64,000 nucleotides of DNA from Breviolum minutum Mf 1.05b.01 (taxonomy: Eukaryota > Sar > Dinophyceae > Suessiales > Symbiodiniaceae): the NCBI GenBank assembly GCA_000507305.1, contig DF240797.1:1-64000 (forward strand), written 5' to 3'. Position 1 is the stretch's first letter. Each line of letters begins with the position of its first letter. A program made the translations under genes and the position numbers. Positions 10,258-22,264 of this stretch are shown in pieces. The notes under the pieces are model-generated. The model was not told where the DNA came from and searched no databases. It saw nothing but the letters and a program-made list of their open reading frames with translations.

Positions 10258-11294
10258 GTGTTGACTCTGGGGATTTGCAAAAAACAGGCCTCTTAAATGG
10301 ATAAACATACCCTCTGTTAAACTAACATAGCCATGAAAAATGGATCCTTAGAAGATGTATTTCCTATTGAACATAGGGATATTCCAGCCAGCTATGTTAG
10401 TTTACTGGAGGGTACAAAGTTCATCCAGTACCCTGGAAATCAACCACCAATGGTGAAATGGTGGATGATTTTTGGATGATGATGCAGTAAATAAATCCTT
10501 GTCAGAAATGGTGAAGCTGGTAAATCAAACCTTTACAGGGTTCAAATAGCTGAGGGGATATTTCTGCGTTTTTTTTTTCAACTAAAAAGGTTAAAAAGCT
10601 ATCCAATGGTCTTGATGACAAACCCTTGCATTATCAAAAATGGTGAAGTTGATAAACCCAACCTATTAAAAATTGGTGGCCGGGCAAGGACTTCCAGGGG
10701 ATAGAGATGTGAACCATCCAGCATGAAAACAGACTTACCCATAGGATCCATGGGACTGGTACGTATATTCACCTACATTTGACTTCAAATTATGGTAAAT
10801 GTCAGAAATTCCTTTAAAGGACGCCTATCATTTTCAGGTTCCATCCAAGCCGTGGAACAAAAAATGACTCAGGGAAACAAATCACCGTGAAAAAAATCAC
10901 CGGACCTTTTTGGCTTGTGATAAAACTGTGGGACCCACAGTCTGCCTTCAAAAATGGGATGAATTTATGTTGTTACCTATTTGGTTCTAAATAACATTCC
11001 TTTGTTTCACTCTTGAGGGCAATATGTAAGCCAATGTTTGTTTTTAAAACATGGGTTTCCATAAAGGTGTCACAACTTCATTAAAAACCTTTGGGAAGAA
11101 CATATTCACCAAACCTTAAGAAAGCCTTCGATTTCCAGACACCTTCATTTCAAAAACAACGTTTTCAGAAAACCTTAAATCCCCGAAGCTTTAACAGTTC
11201 GCCCCTAAAAAGAAATGCTTGGAAGATGATCCTTTCCCATTTGGGGTTAGCTTATTTTCAGGGGCGAACTGTGAAATGAGGGTCACCACCACAG

Positions 11295-11378
11295 CCACCC
11301 ACACCACCACCTTTTTTTCGGCGTCTGAAAACGTATCAGGGACCGATTCAGACTTTAGTGCCAGCGGGTGCTACCTTG
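11295..11378 (+). CDS. Host exon, unknown proline-rich protein
   Basis: Follows CCACAG; 28 codons PPTPPPFFRRLKTYQGPIQT onward to CTACCTTG|GTATCT. The same frame stays open 130 bp further, so the exon may be longer. No family recognised. Confidence 0.45.
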
Positions 11379-11662
11379 GTATCTTGGTTTCATTTTGCCT
11401 GCCTGGAAAACCAGTTGCGCAAGTTCATTTCCATCAACTTGGGACCCCTAAAACCAGCCACTCCTGTTGCCTATAAAAAATGGTACATTCCTAGGTTTTC
11501 CAGGTGGAGATTTTTTTGAGGGAATTTTTTTGAGGGTAAATAACCACTGCATCGCAAGCCAAAAGGCCACCAAAAGGCCACCTGGGTTGAAGGGTACATA
11601 TACCGTCCGTCCCCATGGATACCGTCCCATGGGTTTTATCATCCATCCAAAAGAAAGCCCAG

Positions 11663-11748
11663 CATTTTTTAAAAGATGGCTGGTGTGCCAACTTCCCCGA
11701 ACGTTGGCAGGGGGTCATTAGATGGGGACCCGTTTTTGTGTGGATCAA
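11663..11748 (+). CDS. Host exon, unknown protein
   Basis: GCCCAG|CAT to ATCAA|GTTTGT. Reads FLKDGWCANFPERWQGVIRW. Another frame of this segment is open too. Moderate support. Confidence 0.4.
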
Positions 11749-12032
11749 GTTTGTTGATGCAAATGTATGGCGAATTTGAGGGATTCCCGTTTTTTTATGT
11801 GCATTGTTGGGGTTGGTGATAGAATGGTCCCGGCAACAAGGCAGTTGTAAATAGGGTCATCACTAAATGGGCTTTGAACACCTAGAAATAGGGCCATACC
11901 CCATAAGTAGGGTGAAATAACCACAGGTATCCATTTATACAGCCATCTACAAGGGTTATCAACCCCAGTCATTCTTGGGAGGGGCCCACATTGTATGGTC
12001 TTTTTCTACCGAGTGGGATATGATGTAATCAG

Positions 12033-12426
12033 AGCAACGATTCCAGTCACGAAGATTTTGATTTTCTTTGGACTAACAAGATGGATGGCGAGTTTGTTGT
12101 GTGTTGTTTTTCGTAAACCAATGCTGTAACAGTGGTTTTCTTAAAGGTATACCTGAAAAGATACACACAAATGCGAATCAACTTGGCTTTGTTTTGTGTT
12201 ATCAGTGATGTTTGATCCGGATTTTAGCATTGGAAAAAGATCACCACCAACAAAAACCACCGTTGGGAGAGTATGTTTGCAGCTTATTTCCATGTTTTCC
12301 AGCCATCTTCAGCAAGTCGAAGTTGCCATATCCTGGTCTTCTATACCAAGCGTTGGAATCGGTGTGAACGGAACCCCTTTCACTCACACCCTTTTGAGAA
12401 AGACGGCCTTGTTTGGGGGTTCCTGA
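12033..12426 (+). CDS. Gene 3' end, two exons, unknown protein
   Basis: Exon 12033-~12102 (AATCAG|AGC) reads SNDSSHEDFDFLWTNKMDGE. Exon 12206-12426 (TTATCAG|TG) reads MFDPDFSIGKRSPPTKTT, later SMFSSHLQQVEVAISW, and stops at TGA 12424-12426. The donor of the first exon is ambiguous among several GT dinucleotides; one at 12103 gives the right phase. No family recognised. Confidence 0.55.
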
Positions 12427-13291
12427 GACAGACCTCACTCTGGGGATTATTTCATAAACCATGAAATAAGAATCCCTATCCTATATCAAAATATTTTTCA
12501 GGTTCTTGTAAACGGTGGTAGTTGTACATAATCACCCAATTGGCAGTATATAAGGATCCCTATGAAACAACCACTATTTCATGGAAAGTAAGGCCGTTAT
12601 TTTTTTTTGCGTGGTTTTGCGTGGCTCAGGTAGTTTCTGCCTTGCTCTTGCGGCGATGGTGGAGATCGAGGACGGAGTGGCAAACATCTCACATCACCAA
12701 TCAGCTAAGCGATCCACTAATCAACCAATCCACCAATCAACGCAATCAAAGCAATCAATCAATGAGCCATTCAATCCACCAGTTTAATTCCATTTTGATT
12801 CCATTTTGCATCTTTATGCATCGATGTTTCATTGGGGGCCCGGGTTGGTTTGATTGAAGGTTTGTTGGTTCCATGGATCCATTTCATACAAAAGGTCGGT
12901 TTTCAGCCACATCGATTCGGCTTGAAAATCCAGTTGAGCAATAAAACAAACTGGTTATTTGTTGTATATAGGGGATTATATGACCCAGTTTTATAGGGAA
13001 TATATAGGGATGATAACAAACCATTATAAGGATCCTTATTGTCCAACCAGCATAATGGAAAGTAGTTTTTTCTTGTTTTTTTCGTGGCTCAGTTGTAGAA
13101 GAGTTTCCGTAGATGAATAAGAGCATGCGTGCATTGTTTACCATACCCATGACGCATCCATGGGACGATTGTATATGTACCTACACATTGCCCATAAAAA
13201 GTCAACTAAATGTAGGGTAAATATATTGTTCGTCCCATGGATGGTATGGCATAGTTAATACAATAGATGAATCGATCGTTCATTGTTTGAG
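12427..13291. other. Intergenic or intronic stretch
   Basis: Contains two copies of an inverted repeat around CATGGAAAGTA/TTTCGTGGCTCA (also at 16680-16830 and 36440-36560), a CAAT/CAAC-rich simple repeat at about 12700-12780, and a MITE-E at 13150-13252. A frame near 12655 (MVEIEDGVANIS) is open but unsupported. Confidence 0.5.
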
Positions 13292-13401
13292 ATGACTTCC
13301 GGAAACTTGAAAGCCCTGCTAAGAAAGGGTTAGGTATTAAAGTTGGGGTTCTACGAGGGGCAGATGTTATAGACATTGGGTCCCATGGGCTTCAGCGTTG
13401 A
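13292..13401 (+). CDS. Possible terminal host exon
   Basis: TTTGAG|AT start; frame DDFRKLESPAKKGLGIKVGV open to TGA 13399-13401. A donor at G|GTATTA (13335) is an alternative end. No family recognised. From 13402 to 13990 I see only a MITE-E remnant near 13490. Confidence 0.4.
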
Positions 13402-14018
13402 AAAAAACATGTTAAAGATGCTAAGGAGTAGTTCAATTCACCGACATATTTGAGGTACCTAAAATGGAGGTTCTCACCCGGACATTCAATGTATGGTATA
13501 TTTACGTACACTTACCCCCCTACACTACCCAAATGTAAGTAAATGAAGATATAAAGCACCTGTATGGTGAGCAGTATTGGATGATAGAGCCAATCTATAG
13601 GGACTCCCTACCCATGGGAAGGGCAACTGTAGGAGCATAATAAGTTGGCAGATTTTGGGTAGTCCCTTATACCCGAACAGCCCCTTTAAATTTGCTGGGT
13701 TTCCTTTTAGTAACTCACTAAAAGGAAAACCTTTAGCCGGGTACCTAAGTTTTGCCGAGAGAAGTGTACTTTGGTAGAATATTCCGGCAATCCCAAGATA
13801 GGACACATCAAAAAGAAGCCAATTTCATGATTGGTTTGGCAGCAAAAATTCGACTCTTGCGCAAAACGCGAACCACTTCCCCTGCCTTTTGGAAGCGTAA
13901 GGCCCCAACTTGTAAACCTTAACGGAATTTTGAACCTCCAACTTTCATTGATATATAATATATATTAATATATTTTTTTAATGTATCTCCGTTGTTCTTA
14001 TTCCTCCTCGTTTCCTTC

Positions 14019-14193
14019 ATGCCAACAAAACACCGGAGGAAAGAACCACCGAGCTTTAAGATGGGATTGCCTCTCATCGGTGCGGTTGGTTGCGGGAGGG
14101 ATGGGGTACACCGGGGTGGCCTGGACCTCGGGTGGATCCATCCATTCCCATTACGGGAATCCCATGGGGATGATGCGGAAGAAACCCCTCGTA
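14019..14193 (+). CDS. Weak coding candidate
   Basis: GC-rich, begins ATG (MPTKHRRKEPPSFKMGLPL) and runs to CCTCG|TAAATAA. Three frames are partly open, and a MITE-C remnant follows. Possibly an exon; low certainty. Confidence 0.3.
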
Positions 14194-14597
14194 AATAATG
14201 GGAGATTGTAGATATCACTCAACTGGTGAGTTTACCGGATTTCGAGTGTAAGCAGTGACCGAAATACCATTCTGAGTTGAGGTTGGTTAGTTAAAATCCC
14301 ATTGTTTACAGGGGTGTTAGCACCATCCCAGGTGCAGGATTTCTGAACCATCAACAGTAGGATCCATGGGATTTGGTATATTTACCCACATGAATGGGTG
14401 GTTTGTATGGTAAATATAGGAGAATATACCAGTCACATGGGACTCTATGTTGTTTTATGTTGGCAGAGTTTACAAGGCGGGCCCCGGAAAACCAGTTATA
14501 AGTATAGGGTTATAACGTCAGTTACCCCATTTACAAGGCCATTTATAGGGGTTATAACTCCACGTATAACTGGTAGGGGCCCCACCTTGTAGTAAAG

Positions 14598-14696
14598 GAT
14601 GGACTGCTTGGAATGGTTGAAGATGATAGGAAGGGAAATGCCATTCCGTCTCTAAGAGATGATTTGGCGAGGGGAGTGGAGTGTCAGTTTTTTTGA
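14598..14696 (+). CDS. Terminal host exon behind a MITE-A intron
   Basis: Starts at GTAAAG|GAT, 5 bp past the right end of MITE-A (14470-14592), and stops at TGA 14694-14696. Reads DGLLGMVEDDRKGNAIPSLR. Upstream of the MITE the frame GRVYK ends at TACAAG|GCGGGCC, in phase, which would need a GC donor made by the MITE repeat. Confidence 0.55.
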   Translation, partial: DGLLGMVEDDRKGNAIPSLRDDLARGVECQFF

Positions 14697-15115
14697 TTTG
14701 AATAGATTATTTGGGTGGTGGTTTCAAATATTTGTTATTTTCACCCCTATTTGGGGAAATGATCCATTTTGACTAATATTTTTCAAAGGGGTTGAAACCA
14801 CCAACTAGTTATACTTGGGTGTCCATGGAAGTTAGCAACGAGTTAGCATGTTGGTTTACGGCTTGTAACCTATTCACGGGGACTTACAGCCTACTTATGG
14901 AGGAGTTATATATCCATTTTTTTTAAGTACCAGCAGGACATCCCAGTAGCCAACAAAAAAGTCATCATCGCCTTGGTTGTTTGGATGTTTTTGTTGCTTT
15001 CATCTTGTTTTTTGTGTGTTTTTGTATGGTATATTATACACCTACAGTTACCATAAGTTTAAGCCATTCATGTAGGTATACATAGACCTATACTCATCCC
15101 ATAGATCCAAAAAAG

Positions 15116-15179
15116 GGCTACCTACGCTACCGTGACATCCGTAGCTACCTGGGGACACCCGCGGGCCTGGCTGCTGCAG
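15116..15179 (+). CDS. Host exon, frame ambiguous
   Basis: AAAAAAG|GG to GCTGCAG|GTCCCA. Two frames are open (GYLRYRDIRSYLGTPAG or ATYATVTSVATWGHPRA). GC-rich and flanked by MITE-E sequence. Confidence 0.4.
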
Positions 15180-15578
15180 GTCCCATCATCCAGTTCTTGA
15201 AAGATCCCATGGAGCTCATGAGGCCTGGGGTTGGATCCCGATGGATGTCCTGCTGGCAAGGAAGGAAGTGGATGGATCAAGTTGGTGATCAAAGGATCAG
15301 TGGGTTTATTAAAAGCCCAATGGGGAGTATTTCATAAACCATGAGATAAGGATCCCTGTTTAACAACCAGGATTTCAATGGAATGTCATAAGGGTTTTGA
15401 TCATTTGCTCCATTTATAAGTAGGTGAAATAAACCATTGATCCGAGACAGTCCCGTTCACTGTTGGATGCGTGGATGAAAATTCCTGGTTAGTTTTGCCC
15501 TGCTTACAACTGGGGTTGAGTAGTGAGTGGGGGCTATATTCCTATGATTTCCTATGCTACCCTGTGATAATGCGTTAG

Positions 15579-15730
15579 TTCATCGCTTACACGACGTAGA
15601 GGCGATGTACAGCGGCAGGTGAGCCGTATCATGGGGCAAAGGACAGAAGAACCCTGTGATAGTGGGGGAGCAATTAGGCTCGCCTCGCCAGGAATTTTTA
15701 TGTATTTTCCTACTAGAATGGGGAGATAAT
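15579..15730 (+). CDS. Possible terminal host exon
   Basis: Open after TTAG at 15578 to TAA near 15730, reading RRGDVQRQVSRIMGQRTEEP. A short alternative in another frame ends at a GTGAGC donor (15619). The minus strand is also open here, so direction is not secure. Confidence 0.35.
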
Positions 15731-16439
15731 GCGGAGCTAAAGAATAGTTGTTTTTTTGAACCACTTTTTTTTTCTGATGATGAATTCTTGGAACACCAAA
15801 ATTCGTGAAGATTTTCCTTTGATGTAACTAGATGTAATTAACCTCTTTGAGTTTAGTGTGCCTTTTTCATGTATAACCACTAAAAGTTTCAACTTTTTGT
15901 CCCGATAAATAAATAATAAACAAATTATGCCTGAGAAATTGGAAGGTGTAGAAAAGACATAGATCCCATTTTAGCGGTCCATATGTTTCTTTGAGAAACT
16001 TTGCAGGTGAGACAAAGAGACATTACGTGCTGTGATGGGATGTGATGTGCACATGATATTAACCATGTTGTTGTGTGTATCTATCCTGGAATTCGTTGCT
16101 GCCCCAGTCATTGATGTGGTTGTTCTGTATGATATAGAACTATACATATATTATTTATGTATACTGTATAGATATAAATGTCTACATGTGAATAAACCCT
16201 TTTATTCATATGCACAATGTTTACTTAACATCACTTAATACTGTTGATGGCTGAAATCCTGATTCTGCACCAGTTGAGGTTGGTAGTTTATCCCATCATT
16301 TTTAGGTTTTTTTACTTCCAATCGGTGGTTGTTTGGGATTTGAGCCATCAACAGTAGTTGGTGGTTAATGTTAGTGATTCACTTAGATATTACAGGGATA
16401 CATCCCCAAGACATCGACCTCTCGACCATGGCTTCGCAG

Positions 16440-16666
16440 GTTGGGCTACAAGAAGATGGGTGGCGTTTTTAAGGCCGGTCCGACCGAGTTTTTTAAGGAT
16501 CATTACGAAACAAACCCACGTTTCGTGGGGAGTTATAAATGGGGTTATAACCGGTATAAATGGGCTCAAAACATTGGTGACTGGGTTAGAATCCTACGAA
16601 CACATGAGTTGTAACCCCAATTATAACTGGTAGGGGCCCACCTTGCAGGGCTTGAAACATATGTGA
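16440..16666 (+). CDS. Gene 3' end with a MITE-A intron
   Basis: Exon 16440-16524 (TCGCAG|G) reads LGYKKMGGVFKAGPTEFF and ends CGTTTC|GTGGGG, the donor being the MITE-A terminal repeat. Intron 16525-16648 is the MITE, ending CACCTTGCAG. Exon 16649-16666 adds GLKHM and TGA, in phase. Family not recognised. Confidence 0.6.
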
Positions 16667-17253
16667 GCAATGACAAAAAACTGGTTGTTTAGGGTATATA
16701 GGGGATGAACTCCTACCCAGTTTTATAGGGATTATTTCATAAGCCAATATAGGGATCCCGATATAATCAACCAGTATGACTCATGGAAAGTAAGGGACCC
16801 CGGGTTTTTTTCGTGGCTCATGTGTTTCTTCAAAGTTGATGGAGTTACAATAGTTGATGCGCATGTTGCTGGTAATTTGCAGGAAGTGTTCCTCTGAAAA
16901 AATTGTGTGTTGTTTTGGGGTCGATGATATTTCTTTATATATATATAACTACTATGATATTTAAGTATGGTGTATATGTATTTACATATACCACATTTAT
17001 ATACTTCAAAATGACTTTTGTTGATCGGTAAGAAGCCGGCAAATGCCATTTTGTCTGAAATCTCATCGAGCCAATGGAATAGAAACAACACGATCAATTT
17101 TTTCTGAATGATGGTGGGAAATCATGAATTCCGCACTAGATCGCATTGGCACGTAAAAGCCTACCAATAGGTAGTTTATCCCAGTATTTCCCAGGGTTTT
17201 AGCACCATCCAATCGCTGGGTAAACTCGCCTGATGTTTGAACGATTTTTTCAG

Positions 17254-17509
17254 TATTATCCAAGAAAGATACAACACACCCCGATATCGCACACCCCAGA
17301 CAATCCCCCGTTCGACAACTATGAAAGGAATCCCTTTATTAAGGCCTTGTTGGTAGAGGTTTAATTAGGGGTGTGTTCCAGTTCGGTGTGTTGTTTCACA
17401 ACCTTAGCGTATTGTAAGGGAGGAATCATCTGATCCAAGTTTTCCCCGCAACCTTCCTGAGGTGAATTTTTTGGCCATGGCACCTTGGCGTGGAAAAAAC
17501 ACCATCTAG
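17254..17509 (+). CDS. Gene 3' end, two exons, unknown protein
   Basis: Exon 17254-17352 (TTTTCAG|TAT) reads YYPRKIQHTPISHTPDNPPF onward to GCCTTGTTG|GTAGAG. Intron 17353-17407 is 55 bp, GT-AG. Exon 17408-17509 reads RIVREESSDPSFPRNLPE and stops at TAG 17507-17509. Both exons are phase 0. The intron is short and MITE-free, unlike its neighbours. Confidence 0.6.
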
Positions 17510-18229
17510 CCTTTGGTCCGGTGGGTGGTGGAGCTTTGATCCTGAAAAAACCATGGGAGTGACGATCGCATGGTGTAAATTGGAGTTATAACCCTACTTA
17601 TAGGGGTTATAAGTCTATTTATAACTCATAACTTGTAACTTATAACTTATAACTTGTAATGTCTGTGTGTGTAGCATGATGGCGTGTAGATAAAGATTTG
17701 TTACCCTAAAAAATCCAGACCACTCCCGAAAAGAATAGGAAGGTTCCAGGCCCGTCCGAAAAGAATAGTGATGGATTGGGGGTAATCCCTTAGGATATAC
17801 CTGGAGTCTTAGGGTTGAATTTGGAAAAAAAATCAAACCCTAAGGATCCATACCCTTCCCGATTCGAGTAGGTTTGATGGTCCCAATCCCATTTTTCAGG
17901 CATAGGATTGTAGGGTTAATCCCTTTCTTAGGACATATCTGGATCCTAAATAAAATGATTTTGCTGAGGATATGATCTACCTCGTGGGCAAGGAAGGTCA
18001 AGAATGGTTTTTTACCTCAGACGCTTGAGCTTAAAGTATTTCAAGTGGAGGGGAGAAGGGGCTTGGAAAGAAACTTGGAGAAGGTGGACAAAAATAATTA
18101 AGCTATACCTGGTACTCAAAACAACCATTTTTTATTGGATGTTCGTTGAAACAATATGTTTTTAATGTAAAAAACATTGGAATCATCCAAAGTGAAACAA
18201 TCGTGAAAAATGGTTGTTTGGAGTTCCAG
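17510..18229. other. MITE-rich non-coding stretch
   Basis: Holds part of a MITE-A (17575-17640), two MITE-G copies (17702-17833 and 17835-17950), and an inverted repeat at about 18106-18228 (ACAACCATTTTTT and complement). No coding signal seen. Confidence 0.6.
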
Positions 18230-18274
18230 GTAGACATTTATGTCAACGGATTACTCTGGTTCTTGCAAAAGGTG
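18230..18274 (+). CDS. Short host exon
   Basis: 15 codons, GTTCCAG|GTA to AAGGTG|GTAAGC (strong donor). Reads VDIYVNGLLWFLQKV. The upstream inverted repeat ends exactly at the acceptor. Confidence 0.4.
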
Positions 18275-18431
18275 GTAAGCAGCATATAATCATGTATCTA
18301 TTGCCTTCTAGGCGGTTATATAATCTTTACCACCCATTACCAGCTCTACCAGAATCAAACAATCCATTGATTATTTGGTGATTTTCGGATCATTTATGTT
18401 GGTTTTGTTTTTTCCCCTTTAATTCCTCGAG

Positions 18432-18545
18432 GAGATGATCCCATTTTTGACGAACATATTTATCACCAATGGTGATAAAAAAACAGCCGGAAGCGAAGGT
18501 GGAAGCAACGTTTCGGTTGCGTGCTTGGAGGATCATCCCAGTTAG
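18432..18545 (+). CDS. Host exon ending inside a MITE-B
   Basis: TCGAG|GAG start, reading MIPFLTNIFITNGDKKTAG. The frame continues 22 bases into MITE-B (18524-18669), where GTAAGAG could serve as donor, as in the gene at 30191-31704. No family recognised. Confidence 0.45.
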   Translation, partial: EMIPFLTNIFITNGDKKTAGSEGGSNVSVACLEDHPS

Positions 18546-19493
18546 TAAGAGCTGTAAGTGGTTAGGATCGCCCCCATTTACAAGCCATGAATGGCCATTT
18601 GGAAGGGGTCTCACAACCCGATCCTTACGGGACAACAAGGATTACGATGTCCTGGGATGATCCTTCAAGGGCTATTTCCACGGGTTCATGGTAAATGGTA
18701 CCAAAAGAAATCTCCCAAAATGCTCCAAAAATTCAACCTGGTAACCTGTGCTTGTTGATGAGCAGTCCTGAGCGTTCCAGATGACCAATTTTCCCTACTA
18801 AATGACGAGCAAATGAGCAACAAGGAGATAACAAGGAGGGCGTTGAGCACCAACCAGATAACCAGATGAAATTGAAGTATAAGTGCATTAGATTGCCCTC
18901 CAAGTCGTTGCAACCATTGAAAAGCCACCATTGACGAAATGGAGGTTCCTTTTGATGATGGTAAACCTTTGTACTACAAAAATGGTGAAACTCGGAAATC
19001 AACCCGTAAACAAATGGAGGTTGGACTTCCAGGGTTTATGTATCTCAGTTTCAATGATATACCCAGAATCCTTAATTTGTTTAGTTGGTGATTTTTGTTA
19101 CCGATTCTACCATGGTAATGCATCAGTATGTGGGTGTTTCCAAAAATAATGGTGGGCCCCAAATCATCAATTTTAATAGGGTCTTCCATCATAAAGCATC
19201 CATTTTGGGGGAAACACCCCTATTTTTTGGAAACACCCAATGTGGGGATTTGTTTGGGATCCAAGCACCGAAGGGATCCTGCCTGGCTCACCGTTCAACT
19301 GAGAATGGTTTGTTTTACATGGAACCTATAGAAATACCATGCGGTTTTGAGAAGGTGATTGATTGTACACCCCAACCGCTCATCATTGGACATAAGGTGA
19401 TTGGATGTTTAGGGTTTTCGTAAACTTTGGGGGAATTTTTGAGAGAAAATGCCCAAAACGGACGGACCTTCTGGTCACCCTGACTCTTTTTCG

Positions 19494-19520
19494 CAGATTC
19501 GTCTGGACCAGACGAATCTG
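19494..19520. repeat. Perfect 27-bp palindrome
   Basis: 13-bp arms CAGATTCGTCTGG and CCAGACGAATCTG around a single A. The downstream sequence to 19547 contains further, imperfect copies of CCAGAC and GAATCT. Not part of a recognised MITE family. Confidence 0.9.
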
Positions 19521-20142
19521 GCCCAGACTTTTGGCGAACCGAATCTAAGCTTTGAATTGACGTATATAAATACATTTTCGCATAGCCATAGCATCCATCG
19601 GATTAGTATATTTACCTACATTTCCCATTTAAATTATGCAAATGTAAATAAATATACCATACATGGATGGTATGGGATAGGATCCATGTATTATGCTTGG
19701 ATTTGTTTTCTTTGGGTGTTTTTGTCTATGGATTGTACCATGGGATTCATCACCATCAAACTAGCATTTGGGAGAATATTGTTGGAACTTTTTGAAAGCA
19801 TCCAGCAAGCAACTCCAATGTTTACGTACATTTGTTTGTGTTGACAGAATTTTGGATACCCTGGGCCCTGAGAATCCACACACTTCCGGATCTAAGAGAA
19901 TTTTTTGGTTTCCAAACGTCATCCGAAAAGCATAGGATTAGATTGGTGGTGTAGTGTCGGACGTAGCTGGATCCTTAGCCCATACCATCCATGCATGGTT
20001 TATTTATGTACACTTTACACTTCCTCTAAAAATCCACCAAATGTCGGTAAATATACCATACATGGATGGTATGGGCAAAAATACTGTTTTGACGATTTGA
20101 GGGCTTATGATATTTCGCATTTTTATTCCCAGGACATCCCAG

Positions 20143-20232
20143 GAAGAAAAAGCTTCCCCTCACCCAACAGGACAAGTATTTGGACCAGGCGAACATGTAC
20201 AAATTCACTGTGCCTTTGGTGGAGAATGGAAA
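20143..20232 (+). CDS. Host exon, unknown protein
   Basis: ATCCCAG|G to GGAAA|GTCAAC. Reads KLPLTQQDKYLDQANMYKF. A MITE-A with mutated ends (20271-20403) follows 40 bp later; its left repeat no longer has a GT. Confidence 0.55.
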
Positions 20233-21228
20233 GTCAACTGGAGCTGATTGTTTTGTGTCATGGAGTTCCTTGCAAACTTGGGCCCAAAAAACCAATTATA
20301 AGTGGAGTTATGACCCCTATAGGTGGGGTGTTTTTCACCCAGGCAAGCCCCATTTATTTTCTGCCATTTATAGGGGTCAACTGGGCTTGGCGCCCACCTT
20401 GTGACATCCAAGTTGATTGGTGAAGGAGTCCAGCTTCAAAACTATAAGTCTGTTTAGTCAGGACTTCCGGAGCATTTGTAGCCTAGATACACACTGGTAA
20501 ACTAACATAGCTAGCGGGAAAATCCCAATTTCAATAGGGAATACCTCTTCAAAAGGTTCATGTTCCATTGCCATGTTAGTTTACCAGAGGGTATGCGAGT
20601 CATACTGTTGATGGAAGAAATCCTGCTGCGGATGTAAACAAACCCTGTAAATAATGGGAAAACAACTATTAAAAAACTACTAACCTCAACTGGTGCTCGC
20701 CGCATTTCTGAACCATCAACAGTATCCACAAAACCCAATAGAAGATATATAGAAGATGATCATGTGAGCAATCAAAAAAATGTTTAGGGTATTTAGGAGA
20801 TGAAATCCACAGTCAAATGCGGAATTCGCCGCATTTCTCAACCAGCAACAGTATCACCAAGTAGTACGTGGAAGATTAACGACTGGTTCACCTACAAATC
20901 ATCCAAGTTGGAAAGGAAAATGATCTGAACCAAAGGTCCAGGGAATTATGGAACCCAGCCGTTAATCTTCAGGGGTGTATATAAAACCCAGTCACCCATG
21001 TTTCAGGCCTATGATTATACCAGTTATAAGCCCATTTATATCTAGGAGGGGGCCCCCTATCAACAGTATCATTAAGTGTTTTTTTTCACTTTTCTTCTCA
21101 AATCAAAAACTGCTTGGTGGTTTCAAATATGTTTAATTTTCACCCCTATTTGGGGAAGCTTCCCATTTTGACTACTGTTTTTCAATGTTGTTGACACCAC
21201 CAACTAGAAAACCATGTTTTTTACATAG

Positions 21229-21588
21229 ATCCCCCGAGAAAGTCCACCTCATGGGTCGCAAGGATTTCCAAAACCCAAGGGGCAAAGTGTCGTTTGGGTA
21301 AGGACTTGGATGATTCCTGGGTATATGTATATAATACAGCCTCATCTTCCAGTTCCCTTATATAGGGGTTTCCAAAAATAGTGGTACCCAACAACCATGG
21401 GTACTCCTGCTAAAAATGATCATTTTGGGGTGTTTTTGGGAGTACCACCATTTAAGGAAACATCCATATATTTGGAATTTTTGGGACCTGTTGCCCCCCC
21501 AAGGCATTTCGCCAATATATCAGGCAACGATCGATCGACTAGACCTCTGGTTGCCACATATACAAGAAAACTGGAAGATGAGGGACAG
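21229..21588 (+). CDS. Two host exons, frame ambiguous
   Basis: Exon 21229-21297 (ACATAG|A to TTTGG|GTAAGG) and exon 21524-21588 (TATCAG|G to GGACAG|GTATAC). The intron contains a MITE-J. Two frame choices are phase-consistent: one gives DRSTRPLVATYTRKLEDEGQ in the second exon, the other TIDRLDLWLPHIQENWKM. Confidence 0.45.
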
Positions 21589-21771
21589 GTATACGGTATA
21601 CAACCCTGAGACATCCACAGTCACAAGCACCTCTTGAAATTCGGTACTTGAACCCCCCAAAAACGTACGGATGTTTCCAAAAATAGGGGTACCCCAAAAT
21701 GGATGGTTTATAATGGAAAACCTCATTGAAAAGGATGATTTCGGGGTACCATTAGAAACATCCATACCTAG

Positions 21772-21832
21772 AAAACCAAGATCTGAGAAGGTACAAACGC
21801 CTATGATGCCTAAGCCTGGCAATTCTGTGTGA
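21772..21832 (+). CDS. Possible terminal host exon
   Basis: After CCTAG, reads KPRSEKVQTPMMPKPGNSV then TGA 21830-21832. Short; support from frame and acceptor only. Confidence 0.35.
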
Positions 21833-22207
21833 CAGTTTTGGGATGAACCGACCCTATAAATGGCCTTTTAAAATGGGTAACTGGGGCTATTTCACCCCTA
21901 TAAGTGGAGTTATATAGGTCCCTACTTGTAATTGGGTAGGGGCCCATTTTGTGGAGTATGTATTAAGCTTTATAAGCTTGTGTTCGAAGTCCCATCTTTT
22001 TTACACCAAAACAATCCACACACACACCTTCCGGTCGGACAGCATTTTTTTATGTTCCACATGTCATCCGAAAAGAGTAGGATTCGATCGCTGGAATCCC
22101 TCTCCCAGGGCATAGTTGGATTCTTAGGGGGCCACCCACTAGATTGACTAGAAGTGGAAATGGTTTGCTGGAGTAAGTTATAACTGCCTTGTATCTCAGA
22201 ACTGCAC

Positions 22208-22210
22208 TCG

Positions 22211-22245
<35 letters not shown>

Positions 22246-22262
22246 CCTTGTTGTTTCTTGTT
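22208..22262. repeat. (GTT)n / TTCC-rich microsatellite
   Basis: About 12 GTT units followed by GTTCCTT/GTTTCTT variants. It would encode poly-Val or poly-Leu; I treat it as non-coding. It may act as a pyrimidine tract for the coding-like patch that follows. Confidence 0.9.
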
Positions 22263-22264
22263 GT

